Shown here: piece by piece, positions 26,704-34,414 of the stretch
Numbering within the stretch: the first letter of the stretch is position 1
Layout of the letters: every line of letters starts with the position of its first letter
Source: Tenacibaculum singaporense
GTDB lineage: Bacteria; Bacteroidota; Bacteroidia; Flavobacteriales; Flavobacteriaceae
Length of the DNA: 64,000 bases
Direction: 5' to 3'
NCBI RefSeq assembly: GCF_003867015.1
Contig: NZ_CP032548.1
Span: forward strand, 372,001-436,000
Made by a program: the position numbers and the translations under genes
Notes under the pieces: generated by a model
Seen by the model: the letters and a program-made list of their open reading frames with translations, nothing else
Database searches by the model: none
Told to the model about the DNA's origin: nothing

Positions 26704-28275
26704 TTAATCGTTTGTAAGTTTTTTTTGAGCCAATTCTTTTCCTAATTCAACACCAAATTGATCATATGAAAATATATTCCATATAACTCCCTGTACAAAA
26801 ATTTTATGTTCATATATAGCTAAAAGCATTCCTAAAGAATAAGGTGTTAGTTTTTTAAAGACTATTGAATTACTAGGATGGTTACCTCTAAATATTTTAT
26901 AAGGTAAAAGTGTATTTATTTGATTTAATTGACCATTTGTTTTTAGATCTAAATGTGCTTCTTCTTTTGTTCTGCCAAAAGCTAATGCGTCTTGTTGTGC
27001 GAAATAATTTGCAAGCAATTTTTCATGATGATTTTCTAAGTTATGTAATGATTCTTTAAAACCAATAAAATCAACTGGTATTAACTTAGTTCCATGATGC
27101 AATAGCTGCATAAAAGCATGCTGAGAATTTACACCTGTTCCTCCCCAAACAATAGTTCCTGTTTGATAATCTACCCTATTTCCATTTCTATCTACATCCT
27201 TACCATTACTTTCCATCACAGCTTGTTGTAAATAAACAGGTAGCTTTTCTAGACATTCACTATATGGCATCACCATTTCAGTCTCTGCATCAAAAAAGTT
27301 ATTATACCAAACGCTCAACAAAGCTAATATAACTGGTATATTTTCATTAAAATCAGAAGTTCTGAAATGTTTATCTATTTTTTCAGCTCCTTTTAGCAAT
27401 TTTTCAAAATTATCAAAACCTAACGACAAAGAGATTGATAACCCTACAGTTGACCAAAGAGAAAATCGACCCCCAACCCAATCCCACATAGGGAATACGT
27501 TTTTTTTATCAATCCCAAAATTATCAACTGCTTTAGTATTACATGATACTGCTACAAAATGCTTAGAAACATCAAAAACAGTTGCTGACTTTAAAAACCA
27601 ATCTCTTATTGTATTCGCATTGTTAATAGTTTCCTGAGTAGTAAAACTTTTAGAAACAATAACAAAAAGAGTCGTTTCTGGGTTTATTTTTTTTAAGATT
27701 TCAGCAACATGATCTCCATCAATATTTGATACAAAGTGTGTATTTAACTTATTTTTGTAAAACTGTAATGCTTCTACGACCATTTTAGGACCTAGATCCG
27801 ATCCACCAACACCAATGTTGACAATATCTGTAATTGATTTTCCTGTATACCCTTTCCATTTACCTGAAATAACCTTATTACTAAAAGCTTTCATCTTTCG
27901 TAAAGCGGTTTTAATTTTAGGCTTTATATCTTTTCCATCTACAAAAACAGGAATATCAGTGTTACTTCTTAAAGCTGTATGTAATACGGCTCTATTTTCT
28001 GTAACATTAATTTTATCTCCTGAAAAATATTTTCCAATAGCATCTTTTAATTCAACTTCTTCAGCTAAAGAAATCAATGAATCAATTGTTTCTTGAGTTA
28101 TTCTGTTTTTAGAATAATCCACAGACAATTCGTCTAAATAAATAGAAAACTCATCTTTTCTGTTTTTATTCTTACGAAACAGTTCCTTTAACTCATAGCC
28201 TTTCGCCTCATTAAAATGTTTTGTTAACCTCTCCCAAGCTTTAGTTTCTGTAGGGTTTATATTCTGTAATGGCAT
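26704..28275 (-). CDS. pgi: Glucose-6-phosphate isomerase
   Basis: The 523-residue enzyme has PGI signatures: NIGVGGSDLGPKMV (about 153-166), WDWVGGRFSLWSTVGL (about 265), and the active-site GTGVNSQHAFMQLLHHGT (about 380). It interconverts glucose-6-phosphate and fructose-6-phosphate. The start lies 2 bp after the M23-peptidase gene ends, so it is in the same leftward transcript as the genes from 30443. Confidence 0.97.
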   Translation of the reverse strand: MPLQNINPTETKAWERLTKHFNEAKGYELKELFRKNKNRKDEFSIYLDELSVDYSKNRITQETIDSLISLAEEVELKDAIGKYFSGDKINVTENRAVLHTALRSNTDIPVFVDGKDIKPKIKTALRKMKAFSNKVISGKWKGYTGKSITDIVNIGVGGSDLGPKMVVEALQFYKNKLNTHFVSNIDGDHVAEILKKINPETTLFVIVSKSFTTQETINNANTIRDWFLKSATVFDVSKHFVAVSCNTKAVDNFGIDKKNVFPMWDWVGGRFSLWSTVGLSISLSLGFDNFEKLLKGAEKIDKHFRTSDFNENIPVILALLSVWYNNFFDAETEMVMPYSECLEKLPVYLQQAVMESNGKDVDRNGNRVDYQTGTIVWGGTGVNSQHAFMQLLHHGTKLIPVDFIGFKESLHNLENHHEKLLANYFAQQDALAFGRTKEEAHLDLKTNGQLNQINTLLPYKIFRGNHPSNSIVFKKLTPYSLGMLLAIYEHKIFVQGVIWNIFSYDQFGVELGKELAQKKLTND

Positions 28276-28277
28276 AA

Positions 28278-29558
28278 TTAATGTGTAGCTAAAGTTTCTT
28301 TTTCTTTAAATGAAAGCGGTTCTGGTTGTGGCAATTTTATACTATCCAACTGTCTTTTTAATGGTTTTATATATTCTAAATATGTTGGCTTTATTTTAGG
28401 ATCTAAGGGTTCAGCCGAAGGTAATTTTTCACGGAATGGATCTACTTGACGTCCATTTTTCCAAAAACGATAACAAACATGCGGACCACTTGTGTTACCT
28501 GTCATACCAACCCAACCAATAATATCTCCTTGCTTCACATAATCTCCTACTCTAACATTACGTCTTTTCATGTGTAAGTATTGTGTTGTGTAAGTACCAT
28601 TATGCTTTATTTTAACATAGTTTCCGTTTCCTCCTCTTCTTGCTGACTCAATAACAGTACCATTTGCTGTAGACATAATTTCTGTTCCATACCTAGCAGC
28701 AAAATCAGTTCCTTTGTGAGCCCTTACTCTGTTACCATATAATTTTATTCGTCTTCTTAGATTATAACGTGATGAAATTCGATATTGAAATTTTATAGGT
28801 GATTTTAAAAATGCTCTTCGCAACATATTCCCATCTTGATCGTAGTATTCTGGAATTTTCTTAATAGAATCAGCTACAAATTTATAAGCATATAAATCTT
28901 CACCTCCATGAGTGAAAATTGCGGCTTTTACTTCACCATATCCCACAAATGTAGTATCATTTATAAATTTTTCTTCAAATATCAACTTAAATGTATCTCC
29001 TTTTTGCAGACGATAAAAATCTAGCGTCCAAGCATAAATATCTGCAACTGTATTCGTTAATGTTGGTTTTAGTTGCAAACTATCCATTGTTATAGATAAA
29101 TTAGAATAAATCTTACCAGCTATTTCTTTTTCAACCGTTTTTATCTTTTTTCTATGTTTATATGCAGATATTATTGAATCTTTAAAATCGATAACAGTAG
29201 CTTCCACCTTATTATGTTTATAGATAAAAACCTGAGCTTGATCTAAACTATCTTTAGAAGCTAAAATTGTGTATGCTTTCCCTGATCGTATTCTTCTTAC
29301 ATCAAATGTGTCTTTAATTTTGGTTGCTATTTCATTAATTTTTGGATACATAACATGATGTCTATCCATAATAACTCCAAAACTCTCTCCATTTTTTATA
29401 GTATCGTTAATAACCTTATAATTATCTAAATTAAACCCATAAGCTATAACAGGTTTTGGTTTTTCTATTTTAACGGGTTCTTCTACAACTACTTTCTTTT
29501 CTTTTTTACATGAAAAGAAAAGACATAGAAGAATGAATGTAAGAATGAATTTTTTCAA
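28278..29558 (-). CDS. M23-family peptidoglycan metallopeptidase, lipoprotein
   Basis: The protein of about 426 residues has a C-terminal M23 (LytM) domain: HKGTDFA (zinc His and Asp), YTTQYLHMKR and GPHVCYRFWKNGRQVDP. The frame extends to a GTG at 29624, but I place the start at the TTG at 29558. From there the sequence is a textbook lipoprotein signal (LKKFILTFILLCLFFSC), and a TACTTTTG -7 element (29591-29598, minus) lies inside the longer version. It would cleave peptide cross-links in the periplasm. It is followed by pgi. Confidence 0.88.
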   Translation of the reverse strand: MKKFILTFILLCLFFSCKKEKKVVVEEPVKIEKPKPVIAYGFNLDNYKVINDTIKNGESFGVIMDRHHVMYPKINEIATKIKDTFDVRRIRSGKAYTILASKDSLDQAQVFIYKHNKVEATVIDFKDSIISAYKHRKKIKTVEKEIAGKIYSNLSITMDSLQLKPTLTNTVADIYAWTLDFYRLQKGDTFKLIFEEKFINDTTFVGYGEVKAAIFTHGGEDLYAYKFVADSIKKIPEYYDQDGNMLRRAFLKSPIKFQYRISSRYNLRRRIKLYGNRVRAHKGTDFAARYGTEIMSTANGTVIESARRGGNGNYVKIKHNGTYTTQYLHMKRRNVRVGDYVKQGDIIGWVGMTGNTSGPHVCYRFWKNGRQVDPFREKLPSAEPLDPKIKPTYLEYIKPLKRQLDSIKLPQPEPLSFKEKETLATH

Positions 29559-29590
29559 AAAAAAGCTGCTTTTAAATTTGAGTTTATGCG

Positions 29591-29598
29591 CAAAAGTA
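29591..29598 (-). promoter_or_regulatory. Predicted -7 element of the M23-peptidase gene
   Basis: CAAAAGTA on the plus strand, TACTTTTG on the minus strand, fits TAnnTTTG. It lies 33 bp before the TTG start and supports the shorter reading of the gene. No clear TTG at the -33 position. Confidence 0.4.
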
Positions 29599-29657
29599 CA
29601 AATAAATACTATTTTTCCTTCCACTTTAACAATTCTTAAACAGCTTATGTGATTTTT

Positions 29658-30443
29658 TTAATCAACCACTATCTCAAAAGGGTTTGCTAAACCTTTATAG
29701 GCATCTAATTCTGCGCGCAATGAACCTACAGCTAAGGAAGCCTTCATTTTTATTGGTATTTTATTATCATCTGCTGAAATCCAAATAGTAACACTTTCTT
29801 TTGCCTTAAAAACTCTACCAGCCTGAACCAATGGCCTAAACTTTTGTGTTTTAACCTTACCAAACTTTGTTTTTAAGGTTTCGTGCCCTAAGAATCGTAA
29901 TTTAAATGGGTAACTTTTATTGTCAAAAAACATATCAAGTTTAATCTCATCTCCTTTTCTTAAGTTTTTAGTATTCTGACTTCTTAAAAAATAGAAGGTA
30001 GAAATCATATCTTGAGGAGAATTAACAGAAATTAATGTGTCTTTTTGCTTACGAAAATCCTGTACGTACGCTGTGTTTTTTTTATGGTTGAAAGTTATAT
30101 GACGGTTCTTTTTATGACCTCCTTCATCTATTTTTCTTTTGAATAAATAAGGTTCAACTTTATCAATTCCAAAGTAACTTTCGTACCTATCTTCAACTTT
30201 AAAAAACCAACTAATCACACCTGTTGTTTTACCTGTTCCTACAGCATGTAGTACTTTCTGATTATTTAAACTCTTTTCTTTTAGTTGTAAAACCGCTGTT
30301 CCAGCTTTTAAGAACCCACTATAACTCATATCAAAACGAAGCCATTCTCCACTTTTGTATGCTCTTGGTTCACTTTGTGCAAAAAAACTTTGTGCAACGA
30401 CTAAAAATGTAAAAAACAATATTCTTTTTCTCATAATATTCAA
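29658..30443 (-). CDS. DUF3108 periplasmic protein
   Basis: The 261-residue protein has a signal peptide (about 1-22, FFAQS) and a beta-rich body with features of DUF3108: YKSGEWLRFDMSYSGFLKAG near the start, SPQDMISTFYFLR mid-way and VTIWISADDNKIPIKMK near the end. The family is thought to occupy the periplasm or outer membrane; function unknown. It is first in a group with the M23 peptidase and pgi (gap 33 bp to the longer M23 frame). Confidence 0.85.
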   Translation of the reverse strand: MNIMRKRILFFTFLVVAQSFFAQSEPRAYKSGEWLRFDMSYSGFLKAGTAVLQLKEKSLNNQKVLHAVGTGKTTGVISWFFKVEDRYESYFGIDKVEPYLFKRKIDEGGHKKNRHITFNHKKNTAYVQDFRKQKDTLISVNSPQDMISTFYFLRSQNTKNLRKGDEIKLDMFFDNKSYPFKLRFLGHETLKTKFGKVKTQKFRPLVQAGRVFKAKESVTIWISADDNKIPIKMKASLAVGSLRAELDAYKGLANPFEIVVD

Positions 30444-30484
30444 ACTTATGAAAATTGATGGACAATTACCGTTCCAAAAATTAA

Positions 30485-30517
30485 AAAAGCTGTTTAACAG
30501 AATATTAAACAGCTTTT
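30485..30517. terminator. Bidirectional rho-independent terminator
   Basis: AAAAGCTGTTTAA, 7-nt loop, TTAAACAGCTTTT with flanking A and T runs. It ends the dioxygenase gene at 30537. Confidence 0.85.
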
Positions 30518-30536
30518 ATTTTATTATTACTAGAGC

Positions 30537-31454
30537 TTAAAAAGTTCCCCAGTTTTTTAATTCTTCTTGACTCCACAGGTACGGAAAGAAAATTCTTCTT
30601 TGATATTTTGGGTGTAAATATTTACGCCAATTACTTCCTCCTGTAGCCTCTAGATCTCCATCACTTCCTCCTAAATACTTCCCTGCAGCATTGTAATGTG
30701 CCATTACCCATTTTACATTTACTGTGTAATCATAATGACGCATTGCTTTAATTAGCTCTTCATTCTCTTGGACTTCTTTAGGTAATTGCTTGAATTTTTT
30801 TGAAAGGTTACAGTCATTATAATCTTCCATAAAATCTATAAAATCACCCATATACTTCTTCTCAAACAATTTTAAAAGTGTTGTTTTTTGACCTGTGGTA
30901 TAATTTTTCCCTGCTGCTTGCCAGTATAAATGATCATAGGCATTTTTAAATGATGAGTTTCTATCAATTGTATCTCTATAACGTGCATCTATTAAATTAA
31001 TAAGATCAGTAGATGCAAATTCAATTTTACGGTATTGTGCACTTTGAAAACCACTTGCTGGTGTTAATGTGTTACGGAATTTTAAGTATTGGTCTACATC
31101 CATTCCGTCACCCATTACTGTAAACGAACTACATAACATATCAAAATAGCGGCTAATGCGCATTAGGTGTTTTGAAAATTTTTCTGCTGTAATTTCTTCA
31201 GATTTTGCTACCTGATCAATTTCCCACAAAATCATTTTAAACAACAATTCGTTTACTTGATGATACATGATAAAAACCATTTCATCTGGCAACGTAGTTC
31301 TAGGGATTTGCAATCCTAAAAGTGCATCTGTTTGTATATAATCCCAATAGGTTATAGGTTCACTCCAAAGCAGTCCTTCTAGCATTGCTTCAACAGGAAC
31401 TCCTAATTTATCATATTTTTCTTCTATCGCTTTTAATATTTCTTCTTTACTCAT
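30537..31454 (-). CDS. Tryptophan 2,3-dioxygenase family protein
   Basis: The 305-residue protein has the haem-dioxygenase motif MYHQVNELLFKMILWEID (about 84-101) and SGFQSAQYRKIEFA (about 133), both diagnostic of the TDO family. It would open the indole ring of tryptophan to give N-formylkynurenine. The rest of the kynurenine pathway is not in the window. It lies next to HPPD and homogentisate dioxygenase, but behind a probable terminator, so it may be its own unit within an aromatic amino-acid breakdown block. Confidence 0.9.
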   Translation of the reverse strand: MSKEEILKAIEEKYDKLGVPVEAMLEGLLWSEPITYWDYIQTDALLGLQIPRTTLPDEMVFIMYHQVNELLFKMILWEIDQVAKSEEITAEKFSKHLMRISRYFDMLCSSFTVMGDGMDVDQYLKFRNTLTPASGFQSAQYRKIEFASTDLINLIDARYRDTIDRNSSFKNAYDHLYWQAAGKNYTTGQKTTLLKLFEKKYMGDFIDFMEDYNDCNLSKKFKQLPKEVQENEELIKAMRHYDYTVNVKWVMAHYNAAGKYLGGSDGDLEATGGSNWRKYLHPKYQRRIFFPYLWSQEELKNWGTF

Positions 31455-31570
31455 TTGTTTGTTCTTTTATTATTACTCTAAATTCTTACTCTTAACATAA
31501 AGTAAGTTTTATGAGAAAGGAGATTTTATATTCAAATACCTATTTTGATTCATTATATAAATAATTAAGA

Positions 31571-31612
31571 AACCAAGAAACAAGGCAATTTATACTGTCT
31601 TGAATCTTGGTT
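31571..31612. terminator. Probable terminator behind HPPD
   Basis: AACCAAGA and TCTTGGTT, with an inner CAAG/CTTG pair, form an interrupted stem with T-rich flanks. Confidence 0.55.
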
Positions 31613-31644
31613 TTTAATTTGCTTTATCTTATAAAAATAAGTTT

Positions 31645-32805
31645 TTACAGAGTTCCTCTTAATTCTTGTTCTCTTTCAATTGATTCGAACAATGCTTTAA
31701 AGTTTCCAGCTCCAAAACCACGAGCTCCCATACGCTGAATGATTTCAAAGAATAATGTAGGACGATCTTCTACTGGTTTTGTAAAGATTTGCAATAAGTA
31801 TCCTTCTTCATCAGCATCTATCATAATTCCTAAAGATTTTAGCTTTTCAATATCTTCTCTTAACTCATGACTAAATTCTTCCAATCTGCCAGGAACTGCT
31901 TGGTAATATGCTTCTGGCGGAGTTGATAAAAACTCTACTCCTTGAGATTTTAATTGGCTTACTGTTTTTATAATATCGTCAGTAGCTACTGCAATATGTT
32001 GCACACCTGCTCCTTCATAAAAATCTAAATACTCTTCAATTTGAGAACGTTTTTTTCCTTCAGCTGGTTCATTAATTGGAAACTTAATTCTTCCATTTCC
32101 GTTAGACATTACTTTACTCATTAAAGCCGAGTATTCTGTATGAATTTGTTTATCATCAAATGATAAGAAGTTTTCAAACCCCATTACATCTTCATACCAT
32201 TTTACCCAAACATCCATTTGATTCCAACCAACATTACCTACCATGTGGTCGATATATTTTAATCCTGCTGCTGGTGGATTATAATCTGACTCCCATTTTT
32301 GGAAACCTGGTAAAAATGTTCCGTTGTAGTTTTTACGCTCAACAAACATATGAACTGTTTCTCCATACGTGTAAATCCCTGCTCTTACAACCTCTCCATG
32401 TTCATCTGTTTCAACAGTTGGCTCCATATATGACTTCGCCCCTCTTGAAGTTGTTTCTTCGTATGCTTTTCTTGCATCTTCTACCCAAAGCGCTACCACT
32501 TTAACTCCATCACCATGTTTTACAATATGATCATTAATTGGAGATTTACTATTTAATGGTGTTGTTAAAACTAATTTAATTTTATCTTGCTTTAACACAT
32601 AACTTACTTCTTCTGTAGAACCGGTTTCTAAACCTTTATATGCGTGTGATTGAAAACCAAAAGCTGTTTTATAAAAATGTGCTGCTTGTTTTGCGTTTCC
32701 TACATAAAACTCAACATAATCTGTTCCTAAAAGTGGTAAGAAGTCTTGCGCTCCTTCAAATATTTTTTCTAAACCGTAGTTTACTGATTTTATTTCTTTT
32801 GACAT
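31645..32805 (-). CDS. hppD: 4-hydroxyphenylpyruvate dioxygenase
   Basis: The 386-residue two-vicinal-oxygen-chelate protein has the three Fe(II) ligands in family context: His in YIDHMVGNV (about 186), His in VQHIAVATDDI (about 268) and Glu in TLFFEIIQR (about 352), plus GFGAGNFKALFESIEREQ at the C-terminus, typical of HPPD. It makes homogentisate from 4-hydroxyphenylpyruvate in tyrosine breakdown. It lies 84 bp downstream of homogentisate dioxygenase in the same direction. Confidence 0.96.
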   Translation of the reverse strand: MSKEIKSVNYGLEKIFEGAQDFLPLLGTDYVEFYVGNAKQAAHFYKTAFGFQSHAYKGLETGSTEEVSYVLKQDKIKLVLTTPLNSKSPINDHIVKHGDGVKVVALWVEDARKAYEETTSRGAKSYMEPTVETDEHGEVVRAGIYTYGETVHMFVERKNYNGTFLPGFQKWESDYNPPAAGLKYIDHMVGNVGWNQMDVWVKWYEDVMGFENFLSFDDKQIHTEYSALMSKVMSNGNGRIKFPINEPAEGKKRSQIEEYLDFYEGAGVQHIAVATDDIIKTVSQLKSQGVEFLSTPPEAYYQAVPGRLEEFSHELREDIEKLKSLGIMIDADEEGYLLQIFTKPVEDRPTLFFEIIQRMGARGFGAGNFKALFESIEREQELRGTL

Positions 32806-32813
32806 TTCTCTCT

Positions 32814-32880
32814 ATTTTGAAAATTTGATAATTAGTTAATTTGAAAATTGAATTGACACATTTTCAAATTGTCACATTAA
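32814..32880. repeat. Intergenic TTTGAAAAT repeat, copy 2
   Basis: TTTTGAAAATTTG (about 32815), TTTGAAAATT (about 32840) and inverted CATTTTCAAATT (about 32859) repeat the layout seen at 14268-14325. It fills the spacer between homogentisate dioxygenase and HPPD. Confidence 0.5.
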
Positions 32881-32889
32881 TATACTGAA

Positions 32890-34047
32890 TTACTCAAGCC
32901 AAGATTTATAATAATCTTCATCTGCTATTTTCATAGCTTCTTCAGTTACTTTTAATGGCTTAAAAGTATCAACCATTACCGCTAGTTCTTCAGTTACTTT
33001 TTCTCCAATACTTCTTTCAGTAGCTCCTGGATGTGGCCCGTGAGGAATACCTGCTGGATGTAAAGAAATATGACCTGCATCTATATCATTTCTACTCATA
33101 AAATCTCCATCTACATAGTATAATACTTCGTCAGAATCAATATTACTATGATTGTATGGTGCTGGAATAGCTTCTGGATGATAATCGTATAAACGAGGCA
33201 CAAAACTACAGATTACAAATGCATCTGTTTCAAATGTTTGATGTACTGGAGGCGGCTGATGTATACGTCCTGTTATTGGTTCAAAATCATGAATTGAAAA
33301 AGCATAAGGATAATTATATCCATCATAACCAACAACATCAAAAGGATGTGTTGCATATACCATTTCAATAATTTCGTTTTGTTTTTTTACATTGATAACG
33401 AAGTCTCCTTTTTCGTTATGTGTTTCTAATTCTTCTGGCCTGCGAATATCACGCTCACAAAATGGCGAGTGTTCTAATAATTGGCCAAACCAGTTACGGT
33501 ATCTTTTTGGAGTGTATACTGGACGATAAGATTCTACAATAAACAATCTATTATCTTCCGTATCGAAATCTAATTTGTATATGATTCCGCGAGGGATTAC
33601 TAAATAATCACCATATTTGAAATCTAAATTACCTAACATCGTACGTAACTTCCCTGTTCCTTTATGGATAAAAATTACCTCATCTGCATCAGTATTCTTG
33701 TAAAAATATTCTTTGGTAGACTCTTTTGGAGCCGCTAAAATGATATTACAGTCAGAGTTGGTAAGTACTACTTTTCTACTTTTTAAATAGTCATTTTCTG
33801 GCTGCACTTGAAATCCTCTAAAACGATATGATTGAATATTATTTTCTTTCGCTACTTTAGGTGCTACCGAATATTGTTTACGAATTTCTTTGACCATTGT
33901 TGGTCTATATTCATGGTAACTGTTAGTAGACATTCCATCAAAACCAATCGTACCAAATAATTGTTCGTAATATAAACTTCCGTCTTCTTTACGAAACTGA
34001 ATATGTCGCTTATGTGGAATTTTTCCTAATTTATGATAAAAAGGCAT
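32890..34047 (-). CDS. hmgA: Homogentisate 1,2-dioxygenase
   Basis: The 385-residue cupin-fold enzyme has the HGD pattern: MSTNSYHEYRPT near the N-terminus, HKGTGKLRTMLGNLDFKYGDYLVIPRG mid-protein (cupin), and the iron-site region IHQPPPVHQTFE (about 290) with HPAGIPHGPHPG (about 330). It opens the ring of homogentisate to maleylacetoacetate. It is slightly short compared with the ~430-residue eukaryotic form but normal for Bacteroidota. With HPPD it forms the central part of tyrosine catabolism; fumarylacetoacetase is not in the window. Confidence 0.95.
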   Translation of the reverse strand: MPFYHKLGKIPHKRHIQFRKEDGSLYYEQLFGTIGFDGMSTNSYHEYRPTMVKEIRKQYSVAPKVAKENNIQSYRFRGFQVQPENDYLKSRKVVLTNSDCNIILAAPKESTKEYFYKNTDADEVIFIHKGTGKLRTMLGNLDFKYGDYLVIPRGIIYKLDFDTEDNRLFIVESYRPVYTPKRYRNWFGQLLEHSPFCERDIRRPEELETHNEKGDFVINVKKQNEIIEMVYATHPFDVVGYDGYNYPYAFSIHDFEPITGRIHQPPPVHQTFETDAFVICSFVPRLYDYHPEAIPAPYNHSNIDSDEVLYYVDGDFMSRNDIDAGHISLHPAGIPHGPHPGATERSIGEKVTEELAVMVDTFKPLKVTEEAMKIADEDYYKSWLE

Positions 34048-34318
34048 CTTTTCTTAATTTTATAATTCAACAATTTGTTAATCTCCCAATTAACTCCCTT
34101 TCTTTATTAGTCAGTTTATCCTACTAATTACTAGTGGTGACTAAATCTCAAAAATCAATCAAAAATAGCTACTCCGGATTCCGTTTTATCATGAACTTTA
34201 AATGCGCTAAAAGATCTTTCCAATGCATTTTAATAGGTTTTTTAGTTGCGTTTTACAAATATACCAAAATTAAAAGATGTTGATATCTCATTAAATTTCA
34301 AAATTTTAGATTTTTTTA

Positions 34319-34335
34319 TTTAAAATTAATCTAAA
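34319..34335. promoter_or_regulatory. Fur-like operator candidate
   Basis: TTTAAAATTAATCTAAA is an imperfect palindrome (TTTAAA / TCTAAA arms) just upstream of the predicted -33 element of the siderophore receptor. The motif ATCTAAATAAA at its right end (34329-34339) recurs at 34396-34406 in the leader. Function as an iron-responsive site is inferred. Confidence 0.45.
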
Positions 34336-34341
34336 TAAATT

Positions 34342-34371
34342 TTGATACTTAAACCTCCTGGAATACATTTG
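34342..34371 (+). promoter_or_regulatory. Predicted promoter of siderophore receptor gene
   Basis: TTG (34342-34344) and TACATTTG (34364-34371) with 19-bp spacing fit the Bacteroidota consensus exactly. Transcription would begin near 34377, leaving a leader of about 38 nt. Confidence 0.7.
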
Positions 34372-34414
34372 TGTTGTTAAAATAATTTTTATTAAATCTA
34401 AATAAAGAAACAAA

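Larger units (their letters stand above)
34048..34414. other. 367-bp divergent intergenic region
   Basis: The region lies between hmgA (leftward) and the siderophore receptor (rightward). I see no ORF. The right half holds the receptor promoter, a Fur-like palindrome and a repeated ATCTAAATAAA motif. The left half is AT-rich with no recognised element apart from a GC-richer stretch, GCTACTCCGGATTCCG, near 34168. Confidence 0.6.
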
